This document shows, one piece after another, positions 27,711 through 36,065 of a stretch of DNA of 64,000 bases. The DNA comes from Chitinophaga lutea. Its GTDB lineage: Bacteria > Bacteroidota > Bacteroidia > Chitinophagales > Chitinophagaceae. The stretch lies in contig NZ_RPDH01000003.1 in NCBI RefSeq assembly GCF_003813775.1, forward strand, positions 496,001 through 560,000. The letters are read 5' to 3'. Numbering within the stretch: position 1 is the stretch's first letter; each line of letters starts with the position of its first letter. The position numbers and the translations under genes were made by a program. The notes under the pieces are model-generated. The model ran no database searches and had not been told where the DNA came from. It was given only the letters and a program-made list of their open reading frames with translations.

Positions 27711-29219
27711 TTAGTTCTGCGTGTTCACATACCCGAGGAAAAAAAGCAAACCGAGTATCAGTTTGTCTTCCTCCTCGTTATGAAAAAAGGCGCTCAGGCC
27801 CGCAAAGTATTGGTACATCTGGGTGGTGTTGTCGTAAGAATCTTCTATCTGCTGGCTCACTTCGGTTACACTGTTGACGACCGCCTGGCCGGCGAGCGCA
27901 GTGTTTAACAATCCGGCTGCCGTGTTCATACATTTGGCCCTGCGCGTTGCCAGCACGGACATTGGTGACTGCTGTGCATGCAGCGGCAGGGTGGGATAGG
28001 TAGTAGTTGATTTGATCACGTTGAGGTACGGCATGTTGAGGTTCATTACCAGGTTGGCGGTTCCCTTACCTTCAAATACACACGGCAGCGTACTGCAACT
28101 GTAGAGATAGTTGAACGTAGCGATGGTCAGCCCGCCCATATTGATCACCAGGATATGATTGTTCGCGTTCGGAAGCGCATTGATCGCCTGCTGGAGCGTT
28201 GGCGCAGTATAGGCCAGTACCGACACGCGTTGCGGGATCTGGTTACCGTTGATGTAGCCGTTCAGGGCGGCCATATTGTCTGCGTTGCCGCTGAGAAAAG
28301 ATGCAAGGTTCTGATATGGGCCGGGACTGATGGTGGCGGCTACCAGGATGATGGCGGACCGCCGCAACCGCTGAACGTTGGAGGTTTGCTGCCTGTCCGC
28401 CACGGCGCAGATAAGGTTGAGCAGTACGCTCTCCGGCCGGATGCTGGGATCAGCTTCCACAAAACCGGGAAAATCTGCATTGTCGCCGATACCATATACC
28501 GGCAATAAATTCACGTTGGCGTTATGGCCGGTGGTAACGGCCAGTACATCCTGGTAAGGCTGCTGTTTACCGGGGAATGTACTGTTCAGGTCAATGAGGT
28601 CCTGATGCGTCAGTTGCGGTGCGGGGAGGAAGTAGCCGCGCTTCCGGTAGGTGATATTCCCCAAAGCCTGCTGCTGCTCCAGTACCGGCCAGGTATTCCG
28701 TAAGGAACTTTTCCGTTGCACGGCATTTTGTTTGCTCCATTCAAACGGTTGCAGTTTCAGGAAGAACGTTACGTTCACCTTGTCCGCCAGGTTGACGCTG
28801 TCGTTATCATAACCGCCGGTGAATCCGAAACCGAGTTCGGGGAAGTTGTTGGGATTGGTTTCAAAGAATTCGAGCGTGTAAAAGGTCAACGTGGCGTTGT
28901 TGATGACGACGGGCGCATTGGTGGCCGGGTTAAAGCCCGGGATGAGCCGTTTGAGCTTGTTGCCCGTGTTATCGTCGGAATCGTCGTAAATCACCTGTAC
29001 GGTTTGCTGAAAGCCGAGCGATATCAGGCGGTACAGCATGTTTACCGATGTGGCCTGGTGCCCCACGCCGCTCACCGCCGGCACAAACAGGCGGATAATC
29101 GCGTTTTCCTGCTGGTCGGAAAGGAAGTTGCGGATAAGGGTGAGCTTTTGCTGGAATCCTCCGGCAAAAACGTCGTTCACGTTCGTGAGTAGTTGTTTTA
29201 TGAATTGAATAAAAGGCAT
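27711..29219 (-). CDS. 502-residue protein of unknown function, paralogue of the upstream 506-residue protein
   Basis: Uncharacterised protein without signal peptide. Near residue 42 it has IIRLFVPAVSGVGHQATS then MLYRLISLGF and VQVIYDD, a strand-glycine loop-helix-strand pattern like the N-terminal Rossmann half of GT-B enzymes. Later it has LPCVFEGKGTANLVMNL followed by MPYL, which recalls the donor-binding EG..TA segment of such enzymes. The neighbouring 506-residue protein has matching stretches in the same order: VPATSNFGNQTS, ITGGWDG against FTGGYDN, LQPYLWS against LQPFEWS, and LEGMSTASLVLNLGTPF. Both end in a hydrophobic segment (DKLILGLLFFLGYV here). The GT-B reading is a hypothesis. 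It lies 19 bp after its paralogue and 30 bp before the giant gene. Confidence 0.85.
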   Translation of the reverse strand: MPFIQFIKQLLTNVNDVFAGGFQQKLTLIRNFLSDQQENAIIRLFVPAVSGVGHQATSVNMLYRLISLGFQQTVQVIYDDSDDNTGNKLKRLIPGFNPATNAPVVINNATLTFYTLEFFETNPNNFPELGFGFTGGYDNDSVNLADKVNVTFFLKLQPFEWSKQNAVQRKSSLRNTWPVLEQQQALGNITYRKRGYFLPAPQLTHQDLIDLNSTFPGKQQPYQDVLAVTTGHNANVNLLPVYGIGDNADFPGFVEADPSIRPESVLLNLICAVADRQQTSNVQRLRRSAIILVAATISPGPYQNLASFLSGNADNMAALNGYINGNQIPQRVSVLAYTAPTLQQAINALPNANNHILVINMGGLTIATFNYLYSCSTLPCVFEGKGTANLVMNLNMPYLNVIKSTTTYPTLPLHAQQSPMSVLATRRAKCMNTAAGLLNTALAGQAVVNSVTEVSQQIEDSYDNTTQMYQYFAGLSAFFHNEEEDKLILGLLFFLGYVNTQN

Positions 29220-29238
29220 CGTCGGGATTTAGGATTGT

Positions 29239-30759
29239 TCAGCTATCCGCATACTCGAGTATGCAGAACAGCCCGGCCAGTAGTTTGTCGTTTTGCTGGT
29301 TGCTGAAGAAGGATTTCATTAACAGGAAATTGAAAGACGTAAATGTAAACGGCGTCACCGCGGTGTTGATGAAACGCCCCAGTACGCCGGAAGGCAGGAA
29401 GTCCGGTCCCAGTTGCGGATCGTTGAGGATACCTTCCCACATCCGCTGGGTGTAGCCCAGTACGTCAGAATGATTATTGCAGAAGTTGGAAAACGGTGTG
29501 ACGTTCTGCTGCGGAGGCGGCAACCGGTAAATGTTGACGGTCTGGTTCGACTGAAGATGAAAAAACGGTGTGCCCAGGTTCAGCACAAGGCTGGCGGTAG
29601 ACATGCCTTCGAGCACATTCAGCAGGGTGGTGCGGCTGAACACATAGTCGAACACCACTTTCGGCTCCCGCCTGATCGCGGCCACGATCACATCATAACT
29701 GCCGCTGGTGGCAAAGAGCGTAATGTTCCGCCCGATGCAGTTGTCGTCCGTATCAAGCAGCAGCACTCTCTTGAATGCGGTCAGATAGCCGTTGGTGGAC
29801 AGGTATTCATAGCGCTTCGGCAATGTTCTGCCGTCCAGCCGCGTACCGGACGGATTGAACAACGAGCCCTGCAGCAGCAGGCGCAACCGGTTGTAATCGC
29901 CGGGGTCGGTACCGGCCAGCATGGGAATGATGGTAGGTTTCGTCAACCCCAATGCCTTGTTCCGGAAAATGATGCCGCAGATCACGTTGAAGAATATATC
30001 CGGGAAGCGGGCCAATGGCCTGCCGGGGGAAAAATAAATGGGCATCATTTCGGCGATACCCCTGTCCAGCAGATCATCGATGGCCCTGATGCAGCCTTCC
30101 TGCCTGGGATACAATTGTTTGAAAAGCAGCCAGTCGTTGGTGGTCAGCGCCGGAGGAGGAACATAATACGCCTTCCTGGTAATATCCACTCCGTTGGGGA
30201 AGTTCAGGGTGACGGGCATATCCGGCCCGCCGACGTACATCACGTTGGTGCCCTGGGCAAGCTGTGCGCCGCTCCATAGATACGGCTGCAGGCAGCAGAA
30301 ATTCGAGGTTTGCAGCTTGGTGCAGATGGCGGCCGAATTGCCGTCCCAGCCGCCGGTAATGCCCAGCCTTACCACCGTGGTAGGATTGAAGCCCGCCTGT
30401 TCGGAAAAGTACACATTCGCATTGCCGATCTGGAAAACGGTGGGCGGCGTATCGGGCAGCCCCAGGATCAATATCTGCAGTTTTCTCCATGCAACGCCCG
30501 GCCCGTCAGGGTCCTGGTCTACCCAGATGATGCGCAGGTTCAACGCGCCCATGCTGATCAGGCGGTACATGATCATAATGGTGCTGGTCTGGTTCCCGAA
30601 ATTACTGGTGGCTGGCACCCATATGCGAATCTCCTCGTTCGCGGTGTTCAGTTTTTGCAGGAACGTGTTCAGCCTCAGCATGGAGGCATCGAAGTTCACC
30701 GTGGAAGCGCTTGCGCTCCCCTGCGATAACGTTTCCAGTGTTTTTTTACCGCCGCACAT
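29239..30759 (-). CDS. 506-residue protein of unknown function, paralogue of the 502-residue protein
   Basis: Uncharacterised protein without signal peptide. After a ~40-residue leader it reads EIRIWVPATSNFGNQTS, MIMYRLISMGA and LRIIWVDQDPDG, the first of several blocks shared with the next gene product. Other shared blocks are GITGGWDGNS, CCLQPYLWSG, RKAYYVPPPALTTNDWLLF, FFNVICGII, LLNVLEGMSTASLVLNLG and the C-terminal NDKLLAGLFCILEY. The blocks are collinear across the whole length, so the two genes arose by duplication and then diverged strongly. A GT-B-like fold is possible but no conserved catalytic residue can be asserted. It starts 21 bp after the 1142-residue gene. Confidence 0.85.
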   Translation of the reverse strand: MCGGKKTLETLSQGSASASTVNFDASMLRLNTFLQKLNTANEEIRIWVPATSNFGNQTSTIMIMYRLISMGALNLRIIWVDQDPDGPGVAWRKLQILILGLPDTPPTVFQIGNANVYFSEQAGFNPTTVVRLGITGGWDGNSAAICTKLQTSNFCCLQPYLWSGAQLAQGTNVMYVGGPDMPVTLNFPNGVDITRKAYYVPPPALTTNDWLLFKQLYPRQEGCIRAIDDLLDRGIAEMMPIYFSPGRPLARFPDIFFNVICGIIFRNKALGLTKPTIIPMLAGTDPGDYNRLRLLLQGSLFNPSGTRLDGRTLPKRYEYLSTNGYLTAFKRVLLLDTDDNCIGRNITLFATSGSYDVIVAAIRREPKVVFDYVFSRTTLLNVLEGMSTASLVLNLGTPFFHLQSNQTVNIYRLPPPQQNVTPFSNFCNNHSDVLGYTQRMWEGILNDPQLGPDFLPSGVLGRFINTAVTPFTFTSFNFLLMKSFFSNQQNDKLLAGLFCILEYADS

Positions 30760-30780
30760 AATGTTTGTTTTAAGACCGCT

Positions 30781-33700
30781 TTATTTGGCAGCATAAGCCG
30801 CATACCATCCCAAGCTCTCGGGTGGCGCCTGGTCGTCGGGATTGCCGAACAGGAAAAAGCCGATGTTGGCATTGGATGGAAACGACAGGCTCAGCAGCTT
30901 CAATACGATTTTGTTGATCCGCATGAGGTATTGCATGTTACCGGGACTACTGCCCGTGGCGAGGCTGAGGGTAATGGTGCCGATGTCTAGCTTCAGTACG
31001 CCCTGCAAACTGAAAGATGGGGCCTGCGGGTTGACGCCGGGGAGTTTCATGGCGGCGGAAGCGCCGGTGGCACCTGCTTTCCAGCCGGCCATGAAAGTGG
31101 TGTTGAACCCTGCCGCACTGGCGAGCGCGCCGGGTGTGCCCATGTTCAGCGAAAACAATAATCCGTACCAGTCGTCGCTGATGCCCTGCTGTTGTTGCAG
31201 CGTGGGCAACAGCACATTCAGATAGCCCTGCTTGTCGGGCGTATTGTCTTTATTCCCCGTGGCCATGCCCGTCAGCTGCAGCGGGAAGTGCCGGTACAGG
31301 CTGTCGTTGCGCGCCGAGCTCTGCCCGATGTCGAACGCGATCTGCCCCACATCGAATGTGTAGGTTTGCGTGGTAGGCGTGTCCAGCGGGAAACTCAGGT
31401 GCAGGTACATGTTGGAAAATGAAATACCCCGGTTGTTGGGCGTTTCGCCGGGCTCGTTGCCGAACGACAATAAATCAAATCCCTGTAGTTCGAAGAAGTT
31501 GAGGTATCCCCAGAAAGAGAATACCGCCTCCACGTTCTGCGCGCCCTGCTGCGGACTGGAAGTGCTGAAACTGGATTTTAGTATTTCCACATCCTGCACA
31601 ACGGTGCTGTTCAGGTAAAGCAGATGGTCACCGCCGGCGTTGAAGGTGTAGGACGGAATGCCGTCGTGGTTTTCATACGCGCCCTGCAATACCAGCAGGT
31701 TCTGGCGATTGTCGCTGTTCACCACCTCACCGAACAGCCGGTTCACCGTCAGCGCAATGTAACTGTTGAAGTTGCGGATCTTGGAATTGGTAAAAGCGAT
31801 TTTGAGGAGTAGCACCACAAAGGAATATTCCACCGACTGGTTGATGGCCACCTGTTGCTCGTAGACGGTAACATTGCTGCCCAGTGCGGCGAACACCGCG
31901 TCTTTATAATCGATGAGCCCGAACAGCGAGCTGGTGGGGAGCATGGACAATACGCCGCCGTCGTTCTGTACCACGTTCATGTCTATGCCGAAGTGATGCG
32001 CCTTGAAACGGGCGAGGTCGATACCGGCCAGCAGGCCCTGTAAATCCGGCGGGAACTCCTGCAGGTCGATGTCCACACCCAGCGATATCACACCCTGCCA
32101 CATCGGGTCGGTGGCGATGGAGTAGAATTTATAGTAGTCTTCATCGTGGTTGATAACATACTGGTCGATGCCGTCCTGTATGTATTGCTGCAGCCACATG
32201 CCGAGGTTGGGGATGCCGTTGTCTGCCGTGTTGTTGAACTCCTCCGGCATGGTCCACAGCTGCGGATTTTGCACGTTGTCGAGCAGCGTGCCGCTGCGGA
32301 ATTTGAAGATGATCACGTTGTTGTACTGCCCGAAAGTGTTTTTGTCCGGCACACGGAGAATGAACGGCCAGCCTTCGATGTACATCTCGTTCTCGAATTC
32401 TCCCAGCACCGGTACGCCATCCTTGATGGGGTTATAGGAAATGACGAGGAACAGCTGGTTCGACTGGAAAGCCGTTTGCAGCACTACGGGCAGGTTCTTA
32501 AAGGCCATACGGTACACGGGAGACAGCTGCCCGTCGTTTTCCAGGAACTGGTTGCTGGCGAGTTGCAGCAGGGTCCAGGCGCCGGTGTTTTGATCGATCT
32601 CGATATAGAAACCCTGCGGACTGGTGGACGGAATGATGTTTTGATCGTTTTTTCGCTCTATTTTTCTCAATTGCGCCTGCGCGGCTACACCGATGGCGGA
32701 TTTCCGGGCAGGACTGAGAATTTGCGCCTCAAACGCGCCTGCTTCGGTAGCCGCCGCTTCGTTGCTGTAAGCCGCCAGCGGAAAACATACGGCAGGCGAG
32801 GAGTTGGAAAGAATACCCGCATCCGGCGTCAGGTACCCCAGCAATTGTTTATCCGATGCAAATACATCCTGCCCCGCAGCGAACAGCGCTGCGCCCTGCG
32901 GTTGGGCGTGGTAAACCACGGCCGCATTGGTGGTGTTGCCCTGCACGATGCCCGCCCACGCCGTGAGGTAGGTTTCATCCAGCAGCGGCCGCACCTGCGC
33001 ACCGCCGGCGGTATTGCCGGCAGGCGTCACCGGGAATTGCAGCGCGTAGGCCGCATGGCCGGGGTAGAAACAGATGAAATCGCCGGTACTGCCGCTGACC
33101 TGCGGTGTGAAGCTGATGGACTCTGTACCTGCAAGGCCACAGAGCAGACGCATTTGCCCGGCGCTGTCGCGGTAATCGGCATACGCCGCATCAATGGCAA
33201 GGGTGTACTGCCCGGCGGGCGACATGTACCACACAGCCCCCGGCACCGTGGTGGTCCTTTGTGTGAATACGAGCAGCGCGCTGCCGGCGGTGGGGAAGTT
33301 GGCGCTGCCGTTGATGGTTTCCATCAACACGAAAGGTTGCAGCATCAGCGGGTAGCCGTAGTCGGTCGTAAAAAAGGCGGGCAGGATGGTGGGGCGTTGC
33401 TGTTGTGTGCCGGTGTTCAGCGTTTGCCCGGTGAGCGCCAGGTAAGTGACCGTAGTGTTCAGCAGATCAGGCGGGTAAATACTGGCCTGGCAAAGAACGA
33501 GGTCGTTGAGGTTGCCGTTGGGGAACAGCGGGTAATTCTGCATGGCCAGCTGCAACTTCTTTTTGTCCGGGTAGAAGTATTTGATGGCGGTATCGAAGGC
33601 CGTGAAATCGGTGGCGCTGTTCAGCCCGATCACAAAACGCATGCAGCCCATGCCGGGGCCGGTGAAGGGAATGTCTAACGGTGGCGGCTGCACTTTTGTA

Positions 33701-34209
33701 TTGGAGTTGATCTGGTCTGCCCGCAGCGCAATCGCCTGCGCCTGGTCGGGGCCGCTGAGCTGGAAGCGGTTGTTGGTATCGTCGATCCTGATATTGACGT
33801 TCTGGTTATTGATGAACAGGGAAGCATAATTACCCCCGAAATGGAAATTGAATTGCCGCAACACCGAAAACCCGCCGCCCTGTTGCAGGAGAAATAGCCC
33901 GGCCACATTGCTGTCGCCGAGCGCGTTGTCGGGCTGCAACAGCCAGAGTATGGCATTGGTGGGCGGGAAGGGTTGTGTGATGCCGGCCATGTAGGCCCAC
34001 ACGTTTTGCACCAGCGCATCCGCCGTGATGGTGGGGCCGGCAGCTGCAAAGAGATAGAACCCTTTCAGGGCGGCCGTTTCGGCCAGTGTGAGCGAAGGGT
34101 TGGCGCTGGTGTTTTGGGCCAGTACAAAAGCGCCCCAGCCGTTGTCTGCTGGAATCAGGTACAATGATGCATTGCCGGAAGATGCATTGCTGAAGGCAAA
34201 CGTACTCAT
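30781..34209 (-). CDS. 1142-residue beta-rich protein of unknown function
   Basis: I do not recognise this protein. It starts MSTFAFSNASSGNASLYLIP with no signal peptide, and the N-terminal ~550 residues are beta-rich, low in charge and rich in Asn, Gln, Ala and Thr. A short charged stretch (LRKIERKNDQN) separates this from the C-terminal half, which contains IKDGVPVLGEFENEMYIEGW and strand-rich segments. The C-terminus reads INKIVLKLLSLSFPSNANIG, FLFGNPDDQ and LGWYAAYAAK. The composition resembles the giant protein encoded at the end of the same run, suggesting they form one structure. It lies 6 bp after a small secreted-protein gene and 21 bp before the paralogue pair. Confidence 0.85.
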   Translation of the reverse strand: MSTFAFSNASSGNASLYLIPADNGWGAFVLAQNTSANPSLTLAETAALKGFYLFAAAGPTITADALVQNVWAYMAGITQPFPPTNAILWLLQPDNALGDSNVAGLFLLQQGGGFSVLRQFNFHFGGNYASLFINNQNVNIRIDDTNNRFQLSGPDQAQAIALRADQINSNTKVQPPPLDIPFTGPGMGCMRFVIGLNSATDFTAFDTAIKYFYPDKKKLQLAMQNYPLFPNGNLNDLVLCQASIYPPDLLNTTVTYLALTGQTLNTGTQQQRPTILPAFFTTDYGYPLMLQPFVLMETINGSANFPTAGSALLVFTQRTTTVPGAVWYMSPAGQYTLAIDAAYADYRDSAGQMRLLCGLAGTESISFTPQVSGSTGDFICFYPGHAAYALQFPVTPAGNTAGGAQVRPLLDETYLTAWAGIVQGNTTNAAVVYHAQPQGAALFAAGQDVFASDKQLLGYLTPDAGILSNSSPAVCFPLAAYSNEAAATEAGAFEAQILSPARKSAIGVAAQAQLRKIERKNDQNIIPSTSPQGFYIEIDQNTGAWTLLQLASNQFLENDGQLSPVYRMAFKNLPVVLQTAFQSNQLFLVISYNPIKDGVPVLGEFENEMYIEGWPFILRVPDKNTFGQYNNVIIFKFRSGTLLDNVQNPQLWTMPEEFNNTADNGIPNLGMWLQQYIQDGIDQYVINHDEDYYKFYSIATDPMWQGVISLGVDIDLQEFPPDLQGLLAGIDLARFKAHHFGIDMNVVQNDGGVLSMLPTSSLFGLIDYKDAVFAALGSNVTVYEQQVAINQSVEYSFVVLLLKIAFTNSKIRNFNSYIALTVNRLFGEVVNSDNRQNLLVLQGAYENHDGIPSYTFNAGGDHLLYLNSTVVQDVEILKSSFSTSSPQQGAQNVEAVFSFWGYLNFFELQGFDLLSFGNEPGETPNNRGISFSNMYLHLSFPLDTPTTQTYTFDVGQIAFDIGQSSARNDSLYRHFPLQLTGMATGNKDNTPDKQGYLNVLLPTLQQQQGISDDWYGLLFSLNMGTPGALASAAGFNTTFMAGWKAGATGASAAMKLPGVNPQAPSFSLQGVLKLDIGTITLSLATGSSPGNMQYLMRINKIVLKLLSLSFPSNANIGFFLFGNPDDQAPPESLGWYAAYAAK

Positions 34210-34215
34210 GGCAGA

Positions 34216-34650
34216 TCAGGGATTTATGGCTCGTACATACCAGGCCGTTAGTGCGCCCTGGAATGTGAACCGGGTGTTGTTCGCTTCTACCGAATAGAGG
34301 AAGTTACCGGTAAGCGTGCTGGCTCCGCCAGACGCTTCCAGGTTTAAAGTGATATAGCCGTTTGAATAGCTGTTGCCCAGTTTTACGTTGAACTGGTAAC
34401 TGTTATTGGTGGCGGTTAACGTGCAAACGCCCACGGGTTGCGTAGCGAGCAGCAGCACGCAGGTCACAACGGTACCCGTGCTGTCCAGTGCAAAACCCAC
34501 CAGCAGGTCGCCCAGCTGGCGGTTTTTGCATTGGCCGGGCTGCATGAATGCCCGGGGAAAACAGGTCGTGTCATTCACTGCTCGTTTGCCCGTTTGCGCA
34601 TGCGTGAGCACCGCCGGTAACAGACACAGCAGGAGCAGCGCTGTTTTCAT
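34216..34650 (-). CDS. Small secreted beta-rich protein of unknown function
   Basis: Protein of 144 residues with a clear signal peptide, ALLLLCLLPAVLTHAQ, so it is the only member of the six-gene run with an export signal. The mature ~125 residues are predicted beta strands rich in Thr, Asn and Gly (TLTATNNSYQFNVKLGNS, SGGASTLTGNFLYSVEANN) and contain four cysteines (CFPR, QCKN, TCVL, VCTL) that could form disulfides in the periplasm. No family is recognised. Its end, FTFQGALTAWYV, faintly resembles the end of the next upstream product (FNAQIASWSN). It lies between the 111-residue gene (35 bp) and the 1142-residue gene (6 bp). Confidence 0.75.
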   Translation of the reverse strand: MKTALLLLCLLPAVLTHAQTGKRAVNDTTCFPRAFMQPGQCKNRQLGDLLVGFALDSTGTVVTCVLLLATQPVGVCTLTATNNSYQFNVKLGNSYSNGYITLNLEASGGASTLTGNFLYSVEANNTRFTFQGALTAWYVRAINP

Positions 34651-34685
34651 GAAAAATGTCCGGTTACGATCTGCCTGTACCGGTC

Positions 34686-35021
34686 TTAATTGGACCAGCT
34701 GGCGATCTGTGCATTAAAAGGAGTTTTGTTTTTCCCGTCCTGGTCGGTAGCCTCGCCCTCACAGGTAACCTGCCCGGTCTCGAACCCGAAGGCCGCACGG
34801 AAGCTGATCGTCTGGATGAACACAACCTGGTTGCCGCGTTTGAATTCGATGTTGTTCGCAGTGGGTTGTACAGGAGATAAAGTGATTTGTCCCAACAGGC
34901 CGGAAGGATTGTTGAAACTGATCTGGGCTACCTGCATGCCGCCATTCAGGGATACTACGGTGTTGGTGGTCACGCTGTTGACGAGGTTTGCCGACTGCGT
35001 GTAGGGGTACTGTGTTGCCAT
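34686..35021 (-). CDS. Small beta-rich protein of unknown function, first gene of the run
   Basis: Protein of 111 residues, predicted all-beta, without signal peptide (MATQYPYTQSANLVNSV). It contains VSLNGGMQVAQISFNNPSG and FRAAFGFETGQVTCEGEA and ends FNAQIASWSN. No family is recognised. ATG 35021 is preferred to the in-frame start at 35045 because the extra eight residues (MILQILLH) add no recognisable feature and 35021 lies further behind the promoter-like element at 35089-35096. As the first gene of the run it may be a chaperone-like or structural partner of the large proteins, which is a guess. Confidence 0.7.
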   Translation of the reverse strand: MATQYPYTQSANLVNSVTTNTVVSLNGGMQVAQISFNNPSGLLGQITLSPVQPTANNIEFKRGNQVVFIQTISFRAAFGFETGQVTCEGEATDQDGKNKTPFNAQIASWSN

Positions 35022-35088
35022 GTGTAATAGGATTTGAAGGATCAATTGAGCGTTCTAAATTAATGCAGCAACAGACAGAAGGAAATGG

Positions 35089-35120
35089 TAAATCTACGAT
35101 GAGAGCTGCGTAATATTACG
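35089..35120 (-). promoter_or_regulatory. Possible promoter with overlapping 12-bp perfect palindrome
   Basis: On the - strand TAGATTTA (35096-35089) differs by one base from the TAnnTTTG -7 consensus. Its centre is 22 bp from the centre of CGTAATATTACG (35109-35120), a perfect 12-bp palindrome that would overlap the spacer and -33 region. This gap lies between the response regulator stop and the first gene of the run, so the palindrome is a candidate operator for the six-gene unit. Confidence 0.4.
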
Positions 35121-35128
35121 TGGTATGT

Positions 35129-35779
35129 TTACAGGGAACAAATGTGGTGCCTGATCGCGTAGATGACCATGCCGGCGGTGCCTTTGACATTCATCTTTTC
35201 CATGATGCGCAGCCGGTACGCTTCCACGGTTCTGCTGCTCAATCGCAGCCGCGCCGCGATTTCCTTGGCGCTCAGATCTTCACAGGTGAGCCGGATGATC
35301 GCCGTTTCCTTTTCGCTGAACGCGATGGTTTGCGGCCCCAGCAAACCCTGCGCCGCCAGCTGTAGCAGTTTGCCGGAAACGGCACGGCTGTAATACGGCT
35401 GCTTGTTATGCACCGTGCGGATGGCCTCCAGTATCTCAGCCAGCGGCGCCGTTTTGATCAGGTAACCCTGGATGCCGGCCCTCAGCATGGCCACAGCATG
35501 ATCGACTTCTTCCTGCAGCGATAGCACGATGATATTCACCGCGGGGAAAGACGACTGTACATATTCGACCAGCGTATGGCCGTTGTGGAACGGGAGCGTT
35601 GCGTCTGCCAGTAAAATGTCTGGATGAGATGCCTGCAACAGGGAAGGGAGCTCGTGGCCGCCGGACGTTGCGCCCGCCACATCTATCCCGGGCTCGCCCG
35701 CCAGCATCTGAACAAGGCCTTCCCGGAAAATGTCCTGGCTATCCGCAATCACCAGCTTAATAGGGGGATAACTTTTCAT
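35129..35779 (-). CDS. NarL/FixJ-type response regulator
   Basis: DNA-binding response regulator of 216 residues. The receiver domain (about 7-125) has phosphoacceptor Asp59 in ILLADATLP and the conserved lysine in GYLIKTAP. The usual acidic pair near the N-terminus is only Asp13 followed by Ser14 (ADSQD), with Asp16 two residues on. The C-terminal LuxR-type helix-turn-helix is complete: FSEKETAIIRLTCEDLSAKE then IAARLRLSSRTVEAYRLRI. No histidine kinase gene is adjacent, so it is an orphan. It is encoded on the same strand as the six-gene run, 107 bp upstream of it, and is the natural candidate regulator. Confidence 0.93.
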   Translation of the reverse strand: MKSYPPIKLVIADSQDIFREGLVQMLAGEPGIDVAGATSGGHELPSLLQASHPDILLADATLPFHNGHTLVEYVQSSFPAVNIIVLSLQEEVDHAVAMLRAGIQGYLIKTAPLAEILEAIRTVHNKQPYYSRAVSGKLLQLAAQGLLGPQTIAFSEKETAIIRLTCEDLSAKEIAARLRLSSRTVEAYRLRIMEKMNVKGTAGMVIYAIRHHICSL

Positions 35780-36009
35780 ATCGCAGTTCCGGGTATTTTC
35801 ATAAGGACCACAGGAGTAACCGGAAAATAGGGTGGCAGGTCTTTCCTGCGGGTAACACCGGGTACTTCATTACAAAAAAGGGAAAGTCAGCAATATACGA
35901 ACTATCGTTCACATTCGCCGCCTGCCGGGACGGCCGGCGCAGGAATGAACAGGGGCATGGGCGTACCTCCGCGCTGCAGCGGGTTTGACGGCGCGCGCAA
36001 CATAAAAAA

Positions 36010-36033
36010 AACAGGCCCGGGAAAGGGCCTGTT
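36010..36033 (-). terminator. Intrinsic terminator of the PL8 gene
   Basis: A perfect 9-bp stem, AACAGGCCC (36010-36018) with GGGCCTGTT (36025-36033), has a 6-base loop. On the - strand it is followed by seven Ts; on the + strand it is followed by CATTTTTT, so it could work both ways. It lies 33 bp after the PL8 stop. The rest of the gap 35780-36065 shows no gene. Confidence 0.85.
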
Positions 36034-36065
36034 CATTTTTTGACACGGTTTGTTACAGGGTATGG

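Noticed and set aside
32146..33678. Open frame of 510 codons on the + strand
   Set aside because: It is antisense to the 1142-residue gene; no recognisable fold or start context.
19293..35021. Prophage or contractile injection system
   Set aside because: No tail sheath, baseplate, spike, AAA+ ATPase, capsid or lysis gene could be seen among the products.
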